A stretch of DNA of 64,000 nt, taken from assembly GCA_016191285.1 (NCBI GenBank), contig JACPPA010000014.1:1-64000 (forward strand). The letters are read 5' to 3'. The stretch comes from Gammaproteobacteria bacterium (lineage in GTDB: Bacteria > Pseudomonadota > Gammaproteobacteria > Ga0077536). A model generated the notes under the pieces. That model searched no databases and was not told where the DNA came from. It worked only from the letters and a program-made list of their open reading frames with translations. The translations under genes and the position numbers were made by a program. Of the stretch, positions 26,788 to 36,998 are shown piece after piece. Numbering within the stretch: the first letter of the stretch is position 1; each line of letters opens with the position of its first letter.

Positions 26788-27592
26788 CGTAGAGTCAGCA
26801 CGTTGAAGCCTAGCCGCATGCTGACGAGCGTCGGCAGATCTGTTGCGCGCCGCTCGAGAAACTCATGAATTGCATCGACATCCTCGCGCGCGATGAGTGA
26901 CGCCGACCAGGGAAACAGAGCTAACGTGTCGAGATAATTTGGGGCCAGTTGCCGCGCACGTTCAACCAGCGCCTGCCTGATATTCGCCGGTTCCGACACA
27001 AGCTGATCAAGCAAGCTATTTGATACCCGTACAAACGAGTCTTCTCTCAGACGCTCGGGTGACCAGGACGCCCCAGTAAGAATGTGGCTGTGATCGATCA
27101 AGACGAAGCGATCAGGCCGCTGGAACATAACGTTCGAGGGTGTCCGATCATCGTTGGCAATCCATTCGTCGAAAATGGCGATGTCCTCCTTTATCCCCCA
27201 CTGCTTGAAGCGCTGCTGCCATAGCGCTTCGTCTTCGTAGGACTCCGGTCGCATGAAACTAGCGAAGGATTTCCCGGCGGCGCTCGCACTCGCAAAGGTC
27301 AAACGTGCCTCTTCGCCCGGCTTCCATAGAGCGCTATCCGGTAGCGGGTTCGTTCGACGCGGACAATGTAGGGCTGCGGGCTCGGCATGCGCAGCTCGTG
27401 CGCCAGCCAGCCACCAATGAATTCGCCGGCCTGCATGCGGTTCGGTTGCAACTTCACGTAGACCGGCACGCGTTCCTGGCGATTGGTTTGCCGAGTGACA
27501 ATTTGACCGAACCAAGTCTCGCGCAGGCGATCGACCGATCGGCTGATCAGCACGGCACCGGCAAGTAACTGTCCATAGTGGATCGTTGACAA
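26784..27592 (-). pseudogene. HipA-like kinase, disrupted by a frameshift
   Basis: The frame from ATG 27592 gives AVLISRSVDRLRETWFGQI..VPVYVKLQPNRMQAGEFIGGWLAHELRMPSPQPYIVRV, the N-terminal lobe of a HipA-like kinase with the VKL lysine. It then diverges near 27340. The next frame continues DSALWKPGEEARLTFASASA and holds the catalytic part FDEWIANDDRTPSNVMF and VLIDHSHILTG down to 26784. All kinase motifs exist but in two frames, so a single-base indel breaks the gene, unless it is an assembly error. Its partner gene overlaps the stop. Confidence 0.7.
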
Positions 27593-27979
27593 GGTTGTCC
27601 TTGGCGCTCAGCAGCTAGCGAGTCTGAAAGGTAGTTTCGGTATGGTACTCCGCCGGCGTCTGGCCGGCATCGAGCACATCTATTCTACCGGAGATCGGCG
27701 ACTCGCCCACCGGCCAAGCGGACTTTCGATTCGGCCGGCTATCCGACTCGGAGCACAGCCGCGAAGGACGACCGCCATCGCGCTCTCGGGCAACTGCTCG
27801 CCGATTGCGAATCTGTGTTGCCGAAACTTGGACCAATAGCGATACACACTTACGCGAACGGGATCGAGATCAGCTTATGGAATGCCAAAATTGCCACGCC
27901 TTTATCCGACTAACGTAAGATCATCTATGGCTCGTAAGTGCAAATTTAGGACGTCTTTGAACGTTCTAGAAAGATCGAC
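27593..27979. other. Intergenic stretch next to tRNA-Thr, no gene recognised
   Basis: Several overlapping short frames exist on both strands but none has a ribosome site or a family pattern. This is the position where an integration site or integrase gene would be expected if the defense block entered at the tRNA. I see no integrase and no obvious copy of the tRNA 3' end. Confidence 0.5.
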
Positions 27980-28054
27980 TGGTGCCGGATGAGGGACTCG
28001 AACCCCCGACCTTCGGTTTACAAAACCGCTGCACTACCACTGTGCTAATCCGGC
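27980..28054 (-). tRNA. tRNA-Thr(UGU)
   Basis: On the minus strand the sequence folds as a cloverleaf: acceptor GCCGGAT pairing with ATCCGGC, D-arm GCACAGTGGTAGTGC, anticodon loop TTTGTAA (anticodon TGT), T-arm with GGTTCGAGTCC, and encoded CCA at 27980-27982. It follows the SPOR-domain gene, matching the E. coli position of thrU after birA-coaA. Its 3' end faces the defense island. Confidence 0.95.
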
Positions 28055-28096
28055 AATTTGGATGATCGCGATTGGCGTCGCTTAGGCGCCGGCATT

Positions 28097-28867
28097 CTAG
28101 GGGCTCGGCGCGGGGTCGGCAATTTTTGCGCAATCGATCGTCTCAACCGCCGCGCCGTACAAATCTTCGCGCGGGATCAACGCGGGATCCTCATAGCCCA
28201 CGGCCAGGTTGGCGCGTAGCCAGGTGGCTTCGGTGGTCTCGACTTGCGGCACAACTAGCGGCTGATAGCCTTGTTTCGTGATCTCGGCCAGGCGGCGATT
28301 CACCGCGTCCTGTGAGCTAAACAATCCGAGTGAGATCGCGTGGCTTAAATCCTGGCGTTGGATCAACAACACGTCGTGCACGCCTTTGCGTTCAAGATCG
28401 GCCAAATTCGCGCGCGCTTCGCTGGTGTTCTTTGGTTCAAGATAAACCCCGAAATAACGGCGCGAGTTGATCGTCTGACTAACGCGCTGCACTTTAGCCG
28501 CGCGCGGCGTTAGCCATTGTTCGACTTTACGCGCGTCGACCACGGCGGCAAACGGACCGATGGTCACGCACACCTCGGAAGGCACGCCATGCTCAGGGCT
28601 CGCCTCGGCGGAGGAATCGGCTGATGTCTCGGCAGGCACGCTAGCGCCGGGTGACGTAGTGGGCTCGGCAGTGGCGGCCGTCGTTGGTTCGGTGTCTCGT
28701 GTCGGCGGTAATTGATCGAGCTCCGAAACCAACTTAAGCGTTGGCGTATCCGGCGGCAGCGGCGCCGCCATACGCGGCTCGCGCGCGGCCTCTTGCAGTC
28801 GCGTGTTAAAACGCCATCCAAAGTACAACGCATTGGCGAGCACCAGCAACAGCGCCAACCATTTCAT
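28097..28867 (-). CDS. SPOR-domain inner-membrane protein
   Basis: The 256-residue protein has an N-terminal membrane helix (about 2-18), a long Pro/Thr/Ala/Ser-rich linker (about 30-95) and a C-terminal SPOR-like domain (VCVTIGPFAAVVDARKVEQWL..RRYFGVYLEP..HAISLGLFSSQDAVNRRL). SPOR domains bind glycan strands of septal peptidoglycan. In Pseudomonas and relatives a similar gene follows coaX, as here, with a four-base overlap. It ends about 40 bases before the tRNA. Confidence 0.85.
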   Translation of the reverse strand: MKWLALLLVLANALYFGWRFNTRLQEAAREPRMAAPLPPDTPTLKLVSELDQLPPTRDTEPTTAATAEPTTSPGASVPAETSADSSAEASPEHGVPSEVCVTIGPFAAVVDARKVEQWLTPRAAKVQRVSQTINSRRYFGVYLEPKNTSEARANLADLERKGVHDVLLIQRQDLSHAISLGLFSSQDAVNRRLAEITKQGYQPLVVPQVETTEATWLRANLAVGYEDPALIPREDLYGAAVETIDCAKIADPAPSP

Positions 28868-29604
28868 TTGCTGTGCTCCGCCACGATGGCGATACCTTGC
28901 AGCACCAGATCGGGCACTACTTCTACCGGAAAGGGACTCAGTTCTTTGATGACTTCGGCTTCACCCCCCGTTGCATACCACACGGGCGCTTCGCCGATTT
29001 CGTCCCGCCAACGCAGCGCGACGCGTGCGAGAATTCCAGCGACTGCCTCGCGACACCCGAGCGAGATGGCGCCTGCGGTATTGGTGGCGAAACGATCGAT
29101 CGCTTGCACGCGATCCAACGCGAGCTGCGCCGTGCCTTGTGTGAGGCTCCGCGCCATCAGGCTTAGTCCGGGCGCGATCAAGCCGCCGAGATGTGCGCCG
29201 TGTTGGGTGACCACATCCACGGTCAACGCGGTGCCGGCATCAACGACACACACCGCGCCACCGGCACGATCGTAACCGGCCAACGCCGCGAGCCAGCGAT
29301 CAACGCCTAGCTGCGCCGGTCGATCGTAATGGGTAAACATCCCCGCGAATTTTTGCGTGACCGTCATGAATTCCGGTTCTAACCGCCAGTGTTCGGCGAG
29401 CCAGGATTTCAACGCCGTGGCAATCGCGTTACCGGCGACATTGGAAATCAACACGCGCTCGGGGCGTTCTATGCGTTCGAATAATTCCGTACATGCCGCG
29501 AGCGGACGTTTGCGCCACTCGCACGGCTTGAGTGATCTGATCACGCCGCGTTCATGAATACCGGCCTTGATCCGGGAATTGCCGATGTCGATGAGGAGCA
29601 TCAT
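28864..29604 (-). CDS. coaX: Type III pantothenate kinase
   Basis: The 246-residue protein starts LLIDIGNSRIKAGI, the phosphate-binding DxGNxxxK-like motif of CoaX, and contains DRWLAALAGYD and VVDAGTALTVDVV, followed by GGLIAPGLSLMARSL. It phosphorylates pantothenate as the first step of coenzyme A synthesis in the cytoplasm; the type III enzyme needs a monovalent cation. It overlaps birA by four bases upstream and the SPOR gene by four bases downstream, so the three form one operon. Confidence 0.95.
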   Translation of the reverse strand: MMLLIDIGNSRIKAGIHERGVIRSLKPCEWRKRPLAACTELFERIERPERVLISNVAGNAIATALKSWLAEHWRLEPEFMTVTQKFAGMFTHYDRPAQLGVDRWLAALAGYDRAGGAVCVVDAGTALTVDVVTQHGAHLGGLIAPGLSLMARSLTQGTAQLALDRVQAIDRFATNTAGAISLGCREAVAGILARVALRWRDEIGEAPVWYATGGEAEVIKELSPFPVEVVPDLVLQGIAIVAEHSK

Positions 29605-30578
29605 GGGGCGTCTGCCAAGCGTACATGACCGGTCATATACGCCACGCGTTCCGCGCCATGTTCGATCAGTAACATGCCATTGGCATCGACCCCGCGCGCC
29701 GTGCCGTTGACCGTGCGATCGGGGAGCATGAGATCAACAACGTGACCATCCAGCACATCGAACTCGCGCCATTCAGTCATCAACGGCGCGAATCCGGTCG
29801 CTTGGAAAGCTTGCAACGCGGCGAGCAAGCGCTCGATCAACACGGCGGCCACGACATTACGCGACACAGGCGCGCCGAGCGCAGTACGTAAATCGGTCAC
29901 CGGCTGCGGGATCCCCGCGCGTACCGCGGCCGCCAGAGCGCAGTTGATCCCCACCCCAATGACCACCGTGCTCGAACCCGCATACTCCGCGCGCATTTCG
30001 ATCAAGATTCCGGCGAGTTTGCGGCCGGCATGCAAGACATCGTTCGGCCACTTCACGCCCACGTTCGCAACGTTCAGATCACGCACGGCACGCGCGACCG
30101 CGAGTCCGATGACGAGGCTCAATGCGCTCATCGTGTTCGGCGGCGAATCGAAGCGCCAACCGAGTGATAAACACACACCACCACCGGGTGGCGCGCGCCA
30201 GGCGTCGCCACGCCGGCCGCGCCCGGCGGTCTGGAATTCGGCCAGCAGCACTTCGCCGTGAATGTCGGCCCGCGACGCGCGTTCGAGCAACTGTTGATTG
30301 GTGGAGTCAGTCACGCGTTCAATGCGCAAGGCGCGCAACGCGCGGCGCGCGGCGACGCTTAGGCGGGCTTCGATTACGTCGATGCGCAAAGCCTCGAACG
30401 GCACGGCCAGCCGATAGCCTTTGCCCGGCACCGCTTCTATTTCAACGCCGAGATCTTGCAAACGCTGCACACGATTCCACACCGCGGCGCGCGTGACCCC
30501 AAAGGCCGCGGCGAGGGTTTCACCGGAATGCGCACGCCCGTCACTCAAACATTCGAGGATCTCGAAAACCTTCTCCAC
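29601..30578 (-). CDS. birA: Bifunctional biotin-protein ligase/biotin operon repressor
   Basis: The 325-residue protein has an N-terminal winged helix (ILECLSDGRAHSGETLAAAFGVTRAAVWNRVQRL), the ligase core with TDSTNQQLLERA, the biotinyl-adenylate loop GRGRRGDAWRAPPGGG and VGVKWPNDVLHAGRKLAGILIE, and a C-terminal SH3-like domain. It attaches biotin to acetyl-CoA carboxylase and represses biotin genes when loaded. It heads the birA-coaX-SPOR operon. Confidence 0.96.
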   Translation of the reverse strand: MEKVFEILECLSDGRAHSGETLAAAFGVTRAAVWNRVQRLQDLGVEIEAVPGKGYRLAVPFEALRIDVIEARLSVAARRALRALRIERVTDSTNQQLLERASRADIHGEVLLAEFQTAGRGRRGDAWRAPPGGGVCLSLGWRFDSPPNTMSALSLVIGLAVARAVRDLNVANVGVKWPNDVLHAGRKLAGILIEMRAEYAGSSTVVIGVGINCALAAAVRAGIPQPVTDLRTALGAPVSRNVVAAVLIERLLAALQAFQATGFAPLMTEWREFDVLDGHVVDLMLPDRTVNGTARGVDANGMLLIEHGAERVAYMTGHVRLADAP

Positions 30579-30610
30579 TCCGCGGGCGCTGCGGTCCTAA
30601 TGGCGGCGCA

Positions 30611-33091
30611 CTAGCTGCGCTTATCCGGCGGTTTGTTGCCCGAATCGGGCACGTGCAAGGGCGATTTATTCATCACCACGGTATCCTGGTTTGGAATGTC
30701 GCCAGAGCTCCCGGTCACGTCGAAAATATCGTCGACGAGGGGGCCTGTCTTCAAGCTCGCTTCCTCATCCACGCGCTCCTTATTCTCGAATACCGCGCTT
30801 TGCGTAAATCGCTCCGACGGCGGATCCGACATCACCCGGTCAGGTCGCTCGGGAACGAAGGTCGGGGCTTCGGAAGGATCGGTGCGGTCGAGGTCATCGC
30901 GCGCCACGGTGGTCAACGCGCCGAAAGTACCGGTACCAAGGCCCGGCTGCGTGCCAGAAGCAGCGGCCGCGTGGTGATCGAAGACCACTGTCGGCGGGAC
31001 GAAGTTTGAGGTTGAATCATCATCACCCAGCCCCGAAACCCTGGTGATATCGAGCACGTCGAGATCGGTGTTCGAATCGGGCCGCGGGCCCTTCATCAGA
31101 TCCGGCGCGGGGCCTACCGTGTTGTCATCGAAAAACGCGGCGGCATCGGCGTCTAGCGCCGACGCCGCGGTCGCCGGCTCGGCATAATCTTCTTCGTCGA
31201 GCGGCAGGCGATCCAGAACCTGCGTCGCGGCACTACGCTCATCGTCGAAGGTGTCATCGCCCTCGGCGACTGCGGGCGCGGGATACGCACTGTGCGGTCC
31301 GCTACCTTCGAAAAATGCTTCCTTGTCGTTTTCCAAGGCGTCCATATCGCCGTCGGCGGCGGTGAAGTCGAGTTCATCGGTGGGCGGGACGGCGCCCGCC
31401 GCGGTGTGTAACGCATCCTTATTGAGCCAGGCGGCGGTCGCCGTTGCACTCGCGGCTCCGGCGCGCGCGATCGTCGACGACAATCCATCATTCTGCAGGG
31501 CGGTCGTGGTCGCTGCCACGGTCGCGTCTTGCGCGGCAACGATGGTTTGGTCCGGTGAAATCCCCACCACGGTGCGGCTGCTATCCGCCATCGCGGGATA
31601 AGAAAATTCGAACTCAAATTTATGGAATTTGACGCGATCGCCGTGCTTGAGCTGACGCTCGCCCAGCACCCGTTCGTTATTCACGTAGGTGCCGTTGACA
31701 CTGCCTTGGTCGACCAGCCAAAACCCGAGATCTTTCTGTTTGATCACGGCGTGACGCCGCCCGATCGTGGCCTTGTTCACGACAAAATAATCGAGGTAGT
31801 CGGTATCCGTCCCCGCCGTCCGCCCAATCATCACCGGCTTTTCACCGAGTTTACGCGCGCCTTCGGCGGTCAAGCCATGCACATCTATCAAGAACGCTTC
31901 GACGTCACGCGGTTTGGCGGGCGCGGCGCTGACCACCGGCTCGGGCGTCGCCGGCACCTGTTTTTTCCGGCGCGCGAACCACACGCCGAGCGCGGCTAAG
32001 GCCGCGACCAGCGCCGCGCCTCCCACTAAGCGCATGGACACCGCCGGCGGCGCCGCTGGAGTAGTGGCGTTTTCAGGGCGCACGATCACGGCTTTGCCGG
32101 CCGGCGCGCTTTCCATTTCTTTGATCAACTGTTCGACCGGCACGCCGGTTTGTTTCGCGAGCTCTTCCAACGACGCGCGCTCTTCAGCGGACAGCGGCAC
32201 TTTCTCGTCACCGGTGGCAGGTGCGGCGGGTGCCGTTGGCGGCATGGCCGGCGCCGCCGGTTCGACCGGAGCTGCCACTACTGGCTCGGGCGGCGCGGAG
32301 GATTCGGCCGCCGCAGGTTCTTCTGCTGGCGGCGTTGGGGTTACGACTGCCGGGGGTGCCGCGGGCTCCGCAGGGAGCGCGGCCGGGGCTTCCGGTGCGG
32401 TTGGCAGCGGCGCTACCGACTCCGTGGTGGCCGGTGGGATCGCTGCTAGCCGCGCGTTGATTTCCGCGAATACGGGCGGGAGTTCGTCGGCTTTCAGCGC
32501 CCGGAAGTACTCACCCCCCGAGCGCGCCGCCAGCTCCTGCAGCAATTCGTGATCGGCATCTGCGGTCAATCCGATGTCGTAGATTTTGATGTGTTTGGCG
32601 GTGGCGCCGGCCACGATAACTTCGCGCAAAGCCTTGGTGCGATCGAGATCACGGGCTTTATCGCCGGTATCGACAATGCCATCGGTCATGAACACGATGG
32701 ACTTGGCGACGCCGGCCCGCCCGTTGGTTTCAAGTTCGCTGAGCGCGCGCTCGATCGCCGTGGGAATATCGGTTAGTTGTCCGCGATAGTTGATGCGATT
32801 CAATCCGCTCGCGAATTTGGCGCGCGTGGTGTCGGTCACTTCGGTCAGCGGTACCGCGAGACGCACCGACTCATCGAAAATCAGCACGCCCGCGCGCGTA
32901 TCGGCGGGGAGTTTCGCGAGCATTTTCGCGATGGCGTTTTTCGCGATCCGAGCAGGATCGCTCTGCCGCATGCTGCCCGAATTATCGAGCACCAGGAGCA
33001 GATCCTGCGGCACCGCGAACACGACTGCGGCGTGCAGCGCGGAAGTCATCAACAGAGATTTTAAGATTCGCGACAGGTGGGTATTCATCAT
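30611..33091 (-). CDS. VWA-FHA membrane protein
   Basis: From ATG 33091 (GGAAAT upstream) the 826-residue protein has a signal sequence, a von Willebrand A domain with the metal site DNSGSM, and a long Ala/Pro-rich segment. A transmembrane helix follows (AALVAALAALGVWFARRKK), then an FHA domain (PVMIGRTAG, NKATIGRRHAVI, DQGSVNGTYVNNERV) and a long acidic, probably disordered C-terminus. The VWA domain would be outside the inner membrane and the FHA domain inside, so it could transmit an envelope signal to a phosphothreonine partner. No kinase gene is adjacent. It lies 22 bases upstream of birA's end on the same strand. Confidence 0.8.
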   Translation of the reverse strand: MMNTHLSRILKSLLMTSALHAAVVFAVPQDLLLVLDNSGSMRQSDPARIAKNAIAKMLAKLPADTRAGVLIFDESVRLAVPLTEVTDTTRAKFASGLNRINYRGQLTDIPTAIERALSELETNGRAGVAKSIVFMTDGIVDTGDKARDLDRTKALREVIVAGATAKHIKIYDIGLTADADHELLQELAARSGGEYFRALKADELPPVFAEINARLAAIPPATTESVAPLPTAPEAPAALPAEPAAPPAVVTPTPPAEEPAAAESSAPPEPVVAAPVEPAAPAMPPTAPAAPATGDEKVPLSAEERASLEELAKQTGVPVEQLIKEMESAPAGKAVIVRPENATTPAAPPAVSMRLVGGAALVAALAALGVWFARRKKQVPATPEPVVSAAPAKPRDVEAFLIDVHGLTAEGARKLGEKPVMIGRTAGTDTDYLDYFVVNKATIGRRHAVIKQKDLGFWLVDQGSVNGTYVNNERVLGERQLKHGDRVKFHKFEFEFSYPAMADSSRTVVGISPDQTIVAAQDATVAATTTALQNDGLSSTIARAGAASATATAAWLNKDALHTAAGAVPPTDELDFTAADGDMDALENDKEAFFEGSGPHSAYPAPAVAEGDDTFDDERSAATQVLDRLPLDEEDYAEPATAASALDADAAAFFDDNTVGPAPDLMKGPRPDSNTDLDVLDITRVSGLGDDDSTSNFVPPTVVFDHHAAAASGTQPGLGTGTFGALTTVARDDLDRTDPSEAPTFVPERPDRVMSDPPSERFTQSAVFENKERVDEEASLKTGPLVDDIFDVTGSSGDIPNQDTVVMNKSPLHVPDSGNKPPDKRS

Positions 33092-33102
33092 TAGATTTCC
33101 AG

Positions 33103-33960
33103 CTACTCTTGTCTGTTCAAGACACTTTCGGGGCCAAGCGCGAGCGGGCGTTGCGGGTCGCGACTCCATTCGCTCCATGAACCGCAGTAGACGCGCGGTT
33201 CAGGGAGTCCGGCATGCACCTGGGCGAGCACATTGTGACATGCGGAAACACCGGACCCGCAATAATGCACGGTGGCCGCGTTCGGTAGTGTACCCAAACT
33301 CGTTCGGAATGCCTCCCGCAGCAGGTCGGGCTCAAGCAAAACGTCGTGCGGGCCGAGACTGGTGCGCCAAAAGTGATTGCGGGCGCCCGGAATGTGTCCG
33401 GCACGGGGATCGATCGGTTCATGCTCGCCACGGTAGCGTCCCGGGTCACGTGCGTCGACCAAGGACAACGCCGGAGTGATCCGCGCCAGCGTCACCACGT
33501 GCGCGTGGTGAAACTGGCCTGGAAACTCGGTGGCCACGGGCGCCGGAAGCGTCGCGTCTAATCCAAATCCGTGGTCGCGCCAGGCCTTGATGCCGCCGTC
33601 CAACACCGCCACTTGTGGGTGTCCCATATTCCGCAGCAGCCACCACAGGCGCGCGGCGGCGAGACCGCCGCTCAGTGCGTCATACGCCACCACTTGAGAT
33701 TCGGGGTGAATGCCGAGTCGGCTAAATACGGCGATCAATTGTCGCGGGGTGGGTAATGGATGTCGACCGTGGTCGGTGATTGGCGGGCCGGAGAGGTCGC
33801 GATCCAGGTGGACATAGAACGCGCCGGGGAGATGCCCGCTCCGGTACGCCGCCTCGCCCGCTGCGGGATCCGCCAGATCGAACCGACAATCGATCACGGT
33901 AAGCGCCGCCGCGCCGCGCATTGCGTGTAACTCCGGCGCCGAAATTAGGGTCGTATGCAT
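33103..33960 (-). CDS. Two-domain rhodanese sulfurtransferase (SseA-like)
   Basis: The 285-residue protein (ATG 33960) has an inactive N-terminal rhodanese domain (VIDCRFDLADPAAGEAAYRSGHLPGA..DAL without cysteine) and an active C-terminal one with LVDARDPGRYRGEHEP and the loop CGSGVSACHN. Layout and length match thiosulfate or 3-mercaptopyruvate sulfurtransferases. The CG(S/T)GV(T/S) loop is the form associated with mercaptopyruvate sulfurtransferase-like enzymes. It ends 11 bases upstream of the VWA-FHA start and is probably co-transcribed with it. Confidence 0.88.
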   Translation of the reverse strand: MHTTLISAPELHAMRGAAALTVIDCRFDLADPAAGEAAYRSGHLPGAFYVHLDRDLSGPPITDHGRHPLPTPRQLIAVFSRLGIHPESQVVAYDALSGGLAAARLWWLLRNMGHPQVAVLDGGIKAWRDHGFGLDATLPAPVATEFPGQFHHAHVVTLARITPALSLVDARDPGRYRGEHEPIDPRAGHIPGARNHFWRTSLGPHDVLLEPDLLREAFRTSLGTLPNAATVHYCGSGVSACHNVLAQVHAGLPEPRVYCGSWSEWSRDPQRPLALGPESVLNRQE

Positions 33961-34034
33961 ACCGCGACAATAGCACCGAAATCGCACTCAAGCCTTCACG
34001 TATCATGCTGAGGAAACTGTTGTTGGAAGTTCGC

Positions 34035-35138
34035 ATGCGTCTCGCGGCTATCGAATTCTTGACCGTGTTCTTGTTGGTCACACTGACGGGCTGCAGCGCC
34101 CTAAATTTTTACGGCCAAGCCGTCCGTGGCCAAGTTGAACTGTTGAGCGCGCGACGCCCGTTAGCGATGGTGATCGCTGATCCGACAACTCCCCCAGCCA
34201 TTCAAACCAAACTTCGAGTCGCCGCGGCCGCGCGGACTTTTGCGAGTGCAGTCCTCGCCTTGCCCGCTAACGCCAGCTATACCACGTATGCGGACCTCCA
34301 CCGCGAATATGTGGTGTGGAATGTGTTCGCAGCGCCAGTCTATAGCTTGGAGTTGCACCGGTCGTGTTACTTAATCGTCGGCTGTTTGACCTACCGGGGC
34401 TATTTCAGCAAAGCCGACGCGAAAGCCTATGCTGCCGCGTTGCGCCAGCAGGGGCTCGAAGTCTTTGTTGGCGGGGTGGCGGCGTATTCGACGCTCGGGT
34501 GGTTTAACGATCCCATCCCCAGCACCATGCTCAAACGGACCACCGCGGAATTAGTTAAAACCGTCTTCCACGAATTGGCGCATCAACTCATTTATGTGCC
34601 GGACGACGCAACATTTAACGAAAGCTTCGCGACCAGCGTTGCAGACTTAGGCTTCGTGCGCTGGCGCGCGCAAGACCCCGTGGCGCAATCGGTTATTGAC
34701 GACACGCGGGACGACGCGCCGCTTATCGCGCTGTTGTTGGACACCCGCGCGCGATTGGAAACTCTTTATGCGAGTGCGCTGCCGCCGGCCGGCAAGGAGG
34801 CGCGAAAGCGGCTGTTATTCGCCGAGTTGAATACCGCCTACCTTGTCCTCAAGGCCCGTTGGGGCGGGGCAACAACATATGACCGCTGGATGACCGGGGA
34901 TATGAATAACGCCAAGCTTGCCTCGGTCGCGACCTATCATGATTACGTGCCGGCGTTTATCGCGTTGTTTCATCGGGCTGGCGACGATTTCAGCCGCTTC
35001 TACGCCAGCGTTCGCGACCTCGCCAAACTTCCGCCGGCCGCGCGCAAAGCCTGCCTCGACGCGGTGGCGGATCCCGTCGTCACCGGCTGCGGACCGAAAA
35101 TGGCAGCGCAACCCGGTACGTCAGCGCTAAAGTTCTAA
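34035..35138 (+). CDS. Predicted lipoprotein zinc aminopeptidase (COG4324-like)
   Basis: The 367-residue protein starts at ATG 34035 (GGAAG upstream) with a lipoprotein signal ending LVTLTGC. It contains TLGWFNDPIPSTM, the metalloprotease motif HELAHQ and FNESFATSV, the pattern of the predicted aminopeptidase family. C-terminal pieces (ARWGGATTYDRWM, NNAKLASVATYHDYVPAF) are also typical. It should sit on the periplasmic face of a membrane and trim peptides. Divergent from the sulfurtransferase gene. Confidence 0.85.
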   Translation: MRLAAIEFLTVFLLVTLTGCSALNFYGQAVRGQVELLSARRPLAMVIADPTTPPAIQTKLRVAAAARTFASAVLALPANASYTTYADLHREYVVWNVFAAPVYSLELHRSCYLIVGCLTYRGYFSKADAKAYAAALRQQGLEVFVGGVAAYSTLGWFNDPIPSTMLKRTTAELVKTVFHELAHQLIYVPDDATFNESFATSVADLGFVRWRAQDPVAQSVIDDTRDDAPLIALLLDTRARLETLYASALPPAGKEARKRLLFAELNTAYLVLKARWGGATTYDRWMTGDMNNAKLASVATYHDYVPAFIALFHRAGDDFSRFYASVRDLAKLPPAARKACLDAVADPVVTGCGPKMAAQPGTSALKF

Positions 35139-35166
35139 TCCTAGGCCGCCTGGTTATTTGAACCGC

Positions 35167-35511
35167 ATGGCGCCGCTCGTTAGTCTTCAGGTCCGAATTT
35201 CAACGGACTCGCGATCTGTGCACATCACGTTCGTCAAAAAAATCCTGGCCGACGGTACACCGTGCCGCAAATGTCACGACGTTGAGCAACGCCTGGAACG
35301 GGGTGGCTACTGGTCGAGCATCGACGCGGTGGCGGTGGCCGACGAGCGCGATCCGCACAGTGCCGGCATGCGATTAGCCAAGGAACTGAACGTTCAATAC
35401 GCCCCGTTCTTTGTCGTGCGCCAAGGTGACGAGACCCGGGTGTATACGATCTACCTGCAATTTGTGCGCGAAGTGCTCGAAGCGCGCGCGCCGGCGGTCG
35501 AAGGGTCTTAG
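35167..35511 (+). CDS. Thioredoxin-fold small protein with CRKC motif
   Basis: The 114-residue protein has VHITFVKKILADGTPCRKCHDVEQRLE, a glutaredoxin-like CxxC motif in an unusual position after a Lys-rich strand, followed by ADERDPHSAGMRLAKELNVQYAPFFVV (the cis-Pro segment). This pattern belongs to conserved hypothetical redox proteins. ATG 35167 is chosen; a TTG at 35158 is possible. It follows the aminopeptidase gene by 28 bases. Confidence 0.7.
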   Translation: MAPLVSLQVRISTDSRSVHITFVKKILADGTPCRKCHDVEQRLERGGYWSSIDAVAVADERDPHSAGMRLAKELNVQYAPFFVVRQGDETRVYTIYLQFVREVLEARAPAVEGS

Positions 35512-35550
35512 TGTATTTTGCGTCGAACCGACATAATTCGTGCACTGTGA

Positions 35551-35605
35551 GAGCCGCTTTAGCCGCGAATTGGGTGGTAATCCTTATTCGCGGCTAAAGC
35601 CGCTC
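35551..35605. repeat. GAGCCGCTTTAGC-type hairpin repeat
   Basis: Arms 35551-35570 and 35586-35605 are complementary at 19 of 20 positions with a 15-base loop. A closely related hairpin is at 40066-40128. It lies between two convergent genes and may also act as a terminator. Confidence 0.8.
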
Positions 35606-35639
35606 CCACAAAAAGGCGGAGTTCTTCGCGGGACAGGAC

Positions 35640-36647
<1,008 letters not shown>

Positions 36648-36773
36648 TTATAGAAGCTCTGCGAATTCGTAACGGACGAGCAGGAAATACGGGGGGTACT
36701 TAAAAAGTCGCCGGCAAGGGAAGGGGTCCCAGCCGGCGCGGGCGTTGCATGAATTGCTAGTTGTTATAAGGGG

Positions 36774-36998
36774 CTAAACATGAACCTGCCGGTAGCCTTT
36801 AATCAGGTCGGCCATCCGATCCTTGAGGTGCAGTTTCTCTTTCTTGAGAAGCTCCAGATCAAGTTGGTTCATTACGACTTGCTTGGCGTTCGCGTCATGG
36901 ACTTTCGTCTTCAGCGTGCTGTACTTGTCGTAGAGCCGTCTGAACTTTGCACTGTCGAGTAGTAGCGCGTCAACGGCATCTTGATCGAATTCGAACAT
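36774..36998 (-). CDS. DUF465 (YdcH-like) small protein
   Basis: The 74-residue helical protein starts at ATG 36998, preceded by AAAAGGGGG. It reads FRRLYDKYSTLKTKVHDANA..LELLKKEKLHLKDRMADLI, the antiparallel helical hairpin of DUF465 proteins, whose function is unknown. Longer upstream starts are not supported. It lies alone between cysB and the proline iminopeptidase gene. Confidence 0.8.
   Translation of the reverse strand: MFEFDQDAVDALLLDSAKFRRLYDKYSTLKTKVHDANAKQVVMNQLDLELLKKEKLHLKDRMADLIKGYRQVHV

Noticed and set aside
27615-27839. Short ORFs between the HipA-like gene and the tRNA
   Set aside because: They overlap on both strands and show no ribosome site or family pattern.
31914-32552. 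Plus-strand Ala/Gly/Ser-rich ORF opposite the VWA-FHA gene
   Set aside because: It is the complement of the Pro/Ala linker and has no independent signals.
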